From: Tahibacter amnicola
Lineage (GTDB): Bacteria > Pseudomonadota > Gammaproteobacteria > Xanthomonadales > Rhodanobacteraceae
Assembly (NCBI RefSeq): GCF_025398735.1
Contig: NZ_CP104694.1
Coordinates: 2,877,001-2,941,000, forward strand
Length of the DNA stretch: 64,000 nucleotides
Reading direction: 5' to 3'
In this document: positions 60,630 to 64,000 of the stretch, in pieces
Layout of the letters: each line of letters begins with the position of its first letter
How positions within the stretch are numbered: the stretch's first letter is position 1
Notes under the pieces: model-generated
Database searches by the model: none
What the model saw: the letters and a program-made list of their open reading frames with translations, nothing else
What the model was told of the DNA's origin: nothing
Program-made: the position numbers and the translations under genes

Positions 60630-61481
60630 ATGCAATTCAAGGATTACTACGACACCCTGGGCGTGAAGCCCGATGCCAGCGATGGGGAGCTCAAGAGCGC
60701 CTTTCGCAAGCTGGCGCGCAAATACCACCCGGACGTCAGCAAGGAGGCGGGTGCGGAAGACAAGTTCAAGGCCGTCAACGAGGCGTACGAAGCCTTGCGC
60801 GATCCGGAGAAGCGACGCGAGTACGACGCACTGCGTGCACGCGGTTACCGACCGGGCGAGGAGTTCCAGCCCCCGCCGGATTTCGGCGGCGGCTTCGGCC
60901 AGTCCAGCGGCGAATTCAGCGACTTCTTCGAGTCCCTGTTCGGCCGTACTGGCGCGCGTGCCGGACGCAGCGGTGGCCCGCGGCGCGGGCGGGATCTGCA
61001 TGCGCACGCAGCCATTGACCTGGAAACAGCGTACACCGGCGGTACCCAGCGGCTGGATCTGCAGGGGCGCAAGCTGGACGTGAAGATCCCGGCGGGCATC
61101 CTGCCGGGCCAGACCATCCGGCTCGCGGGGCAGGGCAATCCCGGCGCCAACGGCGGGCCTGCCGGCGACGTGCTGTTGGAAATCGGCGTACGGCCTCATC
61201 CGCAGTTCGTACTCGACGGCCGCAACATCACCGTCACGGTGCGCCTGGCCCCCTGGGACGCGGCGCTGGGCGCCACCGTACCGGTGCCGACCCTGGCCGG
61301 GCCGGTCGACCTGAAGATTCCGGCCGGATCAGATACCGGCCGCAAGCTTCGCTTGAAGGGCCGCGGCATGCCGGGCCAGGAACCGGGCGACCAGTACGTC
61401 GTGCTGGAGGTCTACGCACCGGCGGCCACGACGGATCGCCAGCGCGAACTGTACGAAGCGCTGCGCAGCGCCTACGAGTAA
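60630..61481 (+). CDS. DnaJ-class co-chaperone, CbpA type
   Basis: The product has 283 residues. The J domain covers about 4-70 with HPD at 33-35 (KYHPDVSKEA). A Gly/Phe-rich linker (about 82-105) follows, then two C-terminal substrate-binding domains (DLHAHAAIDLETAYTGGTQR, KIPAGILPGQTIRLAGQG, KIPAGSDTGRKLRLKGRGMP). There is no zinc-finger, so it is a class B, CbpA-like protein. It stimulates DnaK. GGCGATAGGCG before ATG 60630 is a weak ribosome site. Confidence 0.92.
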   Translation: MQFKDYYDTLGVKPDASDGELKSAFRKLARKYHPDVSKEAGAEDKFKAVNEAYEALRDPEKRREYDALRARGYRPGEEFQPPPDFGGGFGQSSGEFSDFFESLFGRTGARAGRSGGPRRGRDLHAHAAIDLETAYTGGTQRLDLQGRKLDVKIPAGILPGQTIRLAGQGNPGANGGPAGDVLLEIGVRPHPQFVLDGRNITVTVRLAPWDAALGATVPVPTLAGPVDLKIPAGSDTGRKLRLKGRGMPGQEPGDQYVVLEVYAPAATTDRQRELYEALRSAYE

Positions 61482-61513
61482 TCCGACGCGAGGGCCTTTG
61501 CGTCGCTTCGGAC

Positions 61514-61546
61514 AAAAAAACGGGAGCTTCACGCTCCCGTTTTTTT
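61514..61546. terminator. Bidirectional terminator between the CbpA-type gene and pilH
   Basis: Stem CGGGAGC/GCTCCCG with loop TTCAC is flanked by seven A and by a long T tract. It serves the convergent DnaJ-like and pilH genes. Confidence 0.94.
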
Positions 61547-61568
61547 ATTTTTCGAGCTGTTGCCTTGT

Positions 61569-61934
61569 TTACTTCGGCAAGAGTTCGTTGATGGTCTTCA
61601 CCAGCTCCGCCTCATTGATCGGCTTGGTGACATAGGCCTTTGCGCCCTGGCGCATACCCCAGACCTTGTCGGTTTCCTGGTCCTTGGTGGTAACCAGGAT
61701 GATGGGGATATGGCTGGTCTTGGCTTCACGCGAAATCGTGCGCGTCGCCTGGAAGCCGTTCAGATTCGGCATCACCACGTCCATCAGGATGAGGTCAGGG
61801 ATTTCGCGCTTGGCGACTTCCACGCCGGCCGCACCGTCTTCGGCGGTGATGATCTCGTGGCCCATTTTCTCGACGATACGCTTGAGGCCCAGGAGCTGGG
61901 ACTGGGAATCGTCAACGATCAGGATTCGCGCCAT
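61569..61934 (-). CDS. pilH: Twitching-motility response regulator PilH
   Basis: The product has 121 residues and is a single-domain receiver. Asp52 is the phospho-acceptor (LILMDVVMPNLNGFQATR). The VTTKDQETDKVWGMRQGAKA segment is nearly diagnostic of PilH, the CheY-like protein of the Pil-Chp system that tunes type IV pilus retraction. There is no output domain. The gene is not next to pilG, pilI or pilJ in this window; a YhdH-type gene lies upstream on the same strand. Confidence 0.93.
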   Translation of the reverse strand: MARILIVDDSQSQLLGLKRIVEKMGHEIITAEDGAAGVEVAKREIPDLILMDVVMPNLNGFQATRTISREAKTSHIPIILVTTKDQETDKVWGMRQGAKAYVTKPINEAELVKTINELLPK

Positions 61935-62069
61935 GGTTGCCTCTAGTTACCCCTGTTTTGCCGCACTACGGCCCGGGCCATTCTACCGGGCGGGAAGTGC
62001 TTGGCCAACAGCCGTTTTACGTTTGTCGATGGCCGTGTGATGACCGTAACCGTTTGACAATCGGTTGCG

Positions 62070-63059
62070 CTAGCCCACATTGACCAGCGTGCGCCCGAGT
62101 GAACCGCCCTCGAGCATTGTGCCGAAGACGTCGTGGAGTTCATCCAGGGTGGTTTCACGCGTGCAGATGCGATCCAGGTGCGCCGGTTTCCAGTCCGTAG
62201 CGAGACGTTCCCACACCTTTTCGCGGATCGGCCGGGCCGTTCCGGCTGACGCGATGCCGAGCAGGCTCACGCCGCGGATGATGAAAGGCATCACCGTGGT
62301 AGCCAGGTCATGCCCGCCCGCCAGGCCGCAGCTGGCAATGTTGCCGTAGGGGTGGATCACCCGGGTGAGCCCGGCCAGCATCTCGCTGCCGACATTGTCG
62401 ATGGCGCCGGCCCAGCGGCTGGTCTCCAGCGGACGCTGGCCCCAGAACAGTTCCTGGCGTGCGATGCACTGGCGTGCCCCCAGCTCGATCAGATAGTCGA
62501 AATGTTCGACCTTGCCGGTGATCGCGTGCGCCTCGTAACCGGCCCGGGTGAGGATATCGATGGCAAGGGAACCGACCCCGCCCGTTGCGCCGGTCACCAC
62601 GACCGGCCCCATGTCCGGCCGCTGGTCGTTTTGTTCCATCCGGTACAGCGACAGCGCCGCGGTAAAGCCCGCGGTTCCCAGGATCATGCTTTCGCGCAGC
62701 GTCAGGCCGGGTGGCAGCGGGATCACCCACTCGGCTTCCAGCCGTGCGTACTCGGCGTAACCGCCATCGCGGTTCTCCGAAAGGCCACAGCCGGTGCAGA
62801 GCACCGCGTCGCCCTCGCGATAACGCGCATCGGTGCTCGCCACGACATAGCCCGCGACGTCGATGCCTCCGTTCAGGGGAAACTGGCGCAGGATCTTGCC
62901 CTTGCCCGTGCCGGCGAGTGCGTCTTTGTAGTTGACGCTGGAGTGGGCGACCTTGATCACGACCTCGCCCGGGGACAGGTCGTCCACGGCGATGTGCTCG
63001 ATACCGGCGCGGTAGCCCTTGGCGTCGTTTCGAATGCGAAAAGCGCGGAACGTGTCCAT
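62070..63059 (-). CDS. YhdH/AcuI-type quinone oxidoreductase (MDR family)
   Basis: The product has 329 residues. It is a medium-chain dehydrogenase/reductase without the zinc ligands. GroES-like N-terminus (SSVNYKDALAGTGKGKI, GIDVAGYVV) is followed by the Rossmann motif VVVTGATGGVGSLAIDIL. The pattern of AcuI/YhdH (acrylyl-CoA reductase, NADPH) is followed throughout (YDxx-GNIASCGLAGG, FIIRGVSLLGI). It probably reduces acrylyl-CoA or similar toxic enones. Starts 1 base after the lipoprotein gene, so it is co-transcribed with it. Confidence 0.9.
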   Translation of the reverse strand: MDTFRAFRIRNDAKGYRAGIEHIAVDDLSPGEVVIKVAHSSVNYKDALAGTGKGKILRQFPLNGGIDVAGYVVASTDARYREGDAVLCTGCGLSENRDGGYAEYARLEAEWVIPLPPGLTLRESMILGTAGFTAALSLYRMEQNDQRPDMGPVVVTGATGGVGSLAIDILTRAGYEAHAITGKVEHFDYLIELGARQCIARQELFWGQRPLETSRWAGAIDNVGSEMLAGLTRVIHPYGNIASCGLAGGHDLATTVMPFIIRGVSLLGIASAGTARPIREKVWERLATDWKPAHLDRICTRETTLDELHDVFGTMLEGGSLGRTLVNVG

Positions 63060-63060
63060 G

Positions 63061-63945
63061 TCACAGACCTTTTGGCGAGACGATGCGGCGGATCTTTCCG
63101 TCGACGACGAGCCAGGTGAGCCGGTTTCTGACCGTGGTCACCAGGAGCGGGCGGTCGTAGGAAAGACTCATGAAAACGTGGAATTCGGTGGGCGTCTCGG
63201 ATGTCGTGTGATCGACCCTGAGCGCCACGTCTTTCGGTTTTTCGGACCCGGACGCCTGGCCGACATGCAGGCAGGTGGGCGTCTGGGCGTAGGTGTCGGC
63301 CGGCGTCGCGTACTCGGTTTCCCGGTAACGCAGACGGTGGAAGCCGCTGAGGGGGAATTCGTCGGCGCGCTGGCGTGCCGGCATCAGGCGAACATCAATG
63401 ACGCGATGGTCGCCCGCCAGCTTGAACTGTGTGGAGTAGGTGTATTGGGGCGAGCAGCGCTGCCACTGGGTTGCCGCTGCGGAAGCCAGTGCGCGGTGAC
63501 GTGCCAGTTCATCGTCCGCCAGCGGCCGGGGTGGCTGGACTTCACGGATGGCGGCCTTCGGCGGGTCGGTTGTCAGGGTGACCTGGACTTCGGCGACGAT
63601 GACCGGCGCACCGTTAACCACGTCGATGAAACTGACCGTCCAGTACAGCCCGGCGGGCCCCAGCGCCGTTGCGAGCCAACGGGATTTCAACGCCTCTTTG
63701 TGCGCGATCTGCGAAGAATGCAGGACGTCCGATGCGATCATGACGGCCCGGTCTTCGCGATGCAGCAGCAGGCCATCGAACTCCGCGTCGTCGACGGCGA
63801 GCCGGTGTTCCGGCAGGACAGGTAGTGCGGCCTCCGCAAGCACTGAGGATTCGCGGGGCGATGCGGCATTTTCCGGCGTCGTCGCGCAGGCGCCCAGCAG
63901 GGCAGCGAGCGCGACGACCCCGAGGTTCCGGATGACCGGAACCAC
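63061..63945 (-). CDS. Lipoprotein of unknown function
   Basis: The product has 294 residues from GTG 63945. The lipobox is LLGAC with Cys20, after a short hydrophobic signal, so it is predicted to be lipidated. The mature part is 270 residues with a DVVNGAPVIVAEVQVTLTTD strand pair, a Cys-containing WQRCSPQY segment and a C-terminal FMSLSYDRPLLVTTVRNRLT stretch. No named family recognised. The GTG directly abuts the TGA of the upstream gene (TGAGTG), and its own stop lies 1 base before the YhdH start, so these form an operon. Confidence 0.78.
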   Translation of the reverse strand: MVPVIRNLGVVALAALLGACATTPENAASPRESSVLAEAALPVLPEHRLAVDDAEFDGLLLHREDRAVMIASDVLHSSQIAHKEALKSRWLATALGPAGLYWTVSFIDVVNGAPVIVAEVQVTLTTDPPKAAIREVQPPRPLADDELARHRALASAAATQWQRCSPQYTYSTQFKLAGDHRVIDVRLMPARQRADEFPLSGFHRLRYRETEYATPADTYAQTPTCLHVGQASGSEKPKDVALRVDHTTSETPTEFHVFMSLSYDRPLLVTTVRNRLTWLVVDGKIRRIVSPKGL

Positions 63946-64000
63946 TCAGTTCGCCTTGTGGATGGCGCGCTTGTCGACCGCGAGAGCCGCTTCGTGCACC
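63946..64000 (-). CDS. C-terminal end of an upstream gene (partial)
   Basis: A minus-strand frame enters from the right edge and ends at TGA 63948-63946. Its last residues are VHEAALAVDKRAIHKAN. Too short to identify. It is joined to the lipoprotein gene by TGAGTG, suggesting an operon. Confidence 0.4.
   Translation of the reverse strand, partial: VHEAALAVDKRAIHKAN

Overview
The window is high-GC, densely coded DNA from a gammaproteobacterium, most likely order Xanthomonadales (Rhodanobacteraceae-like; Dokdonella or Tahibacter relatives would fit). This rests on family recognition: GyrA, PilH, SlyD and Prx5 types, trpE-trpG without adjacent trpC/D, a TIGR04222-type membrane protein, and the motif IF[R/K]DGFE in two secreted proteins. 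It was not tested by any search. No rRNA, tRNA, CRISPR array or insertion sequence was seen.

Left third (1-21.2 kb): one giant coupled locus. A surface protein with about 28 carboxypeptidase-regulatory-like repeats (over 3,600 residues, entering from beyond the left edge) overlaps by ATGA a small secreted thioredoxin-fold protein lacking CxxC. That gene overlaps by ATGA a signal-peptide-bearing RHS protein of about 2,790 residues ending in a HINT protease and a C-terminal toxin. The RHS gene overlaps by ATGA a probable immunity gene. Behind it lie a possible toxin-tail relic and two small related genes in visibly AT-richer DNA, as expected of a polymorphic-toxin tip. Both giant genes are interrupted by a single -1 frameshift at a five-G run, so either two base-calling errors or two real lesions.

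21.4-30.3 kb holds mostly secreted or membrane orphans: Ig/FG-GAP, DUF11 and a C-terminal-anchor protein, several small unknowns, a DUF3606-like protein and a TIGR04222 protein. 30.6-34.3 kb holds housekeeping and stress genes: cold-shock protein, DctA-type transporter, SlyD, glutathione peroxidase and a cupredoxin.

34.8-38.3 kb is the best candidate for an undescribed system. An HTH protein with a decayed ATPase-like domain sits 6 bp ahead of a membrane STAND-like ATPase whose extracytoplasmic part looks like a type IV pilin. AraC, EamA and Na+/H+-antiporter-like genes follow. 41.7-49.0 kb is a signalling block: a histidine kinase with a plant-ethylene-receptor-like sensor, a receiver fused to a decayed kinase, a GAF-GGDEF-EAL-REC protein and a double-receiver protein.

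49.3-64 kb: trpE-trpG behind a probable Trp-rich leader peptide and promoter, then an NTF2-like protein, a metallo-beta-lactamase-fold hydrolase, a Nudix hydrolase, a large zinc metalloprotease, gyrA, a peroxiredoxin, Hsp20, a DnaJ/CbpA-type co-chaperone, pilH, a YhdH-type reductase and a lipoprotein. Four convincing hairpin terminators and one bidirectional hairpin are listed.
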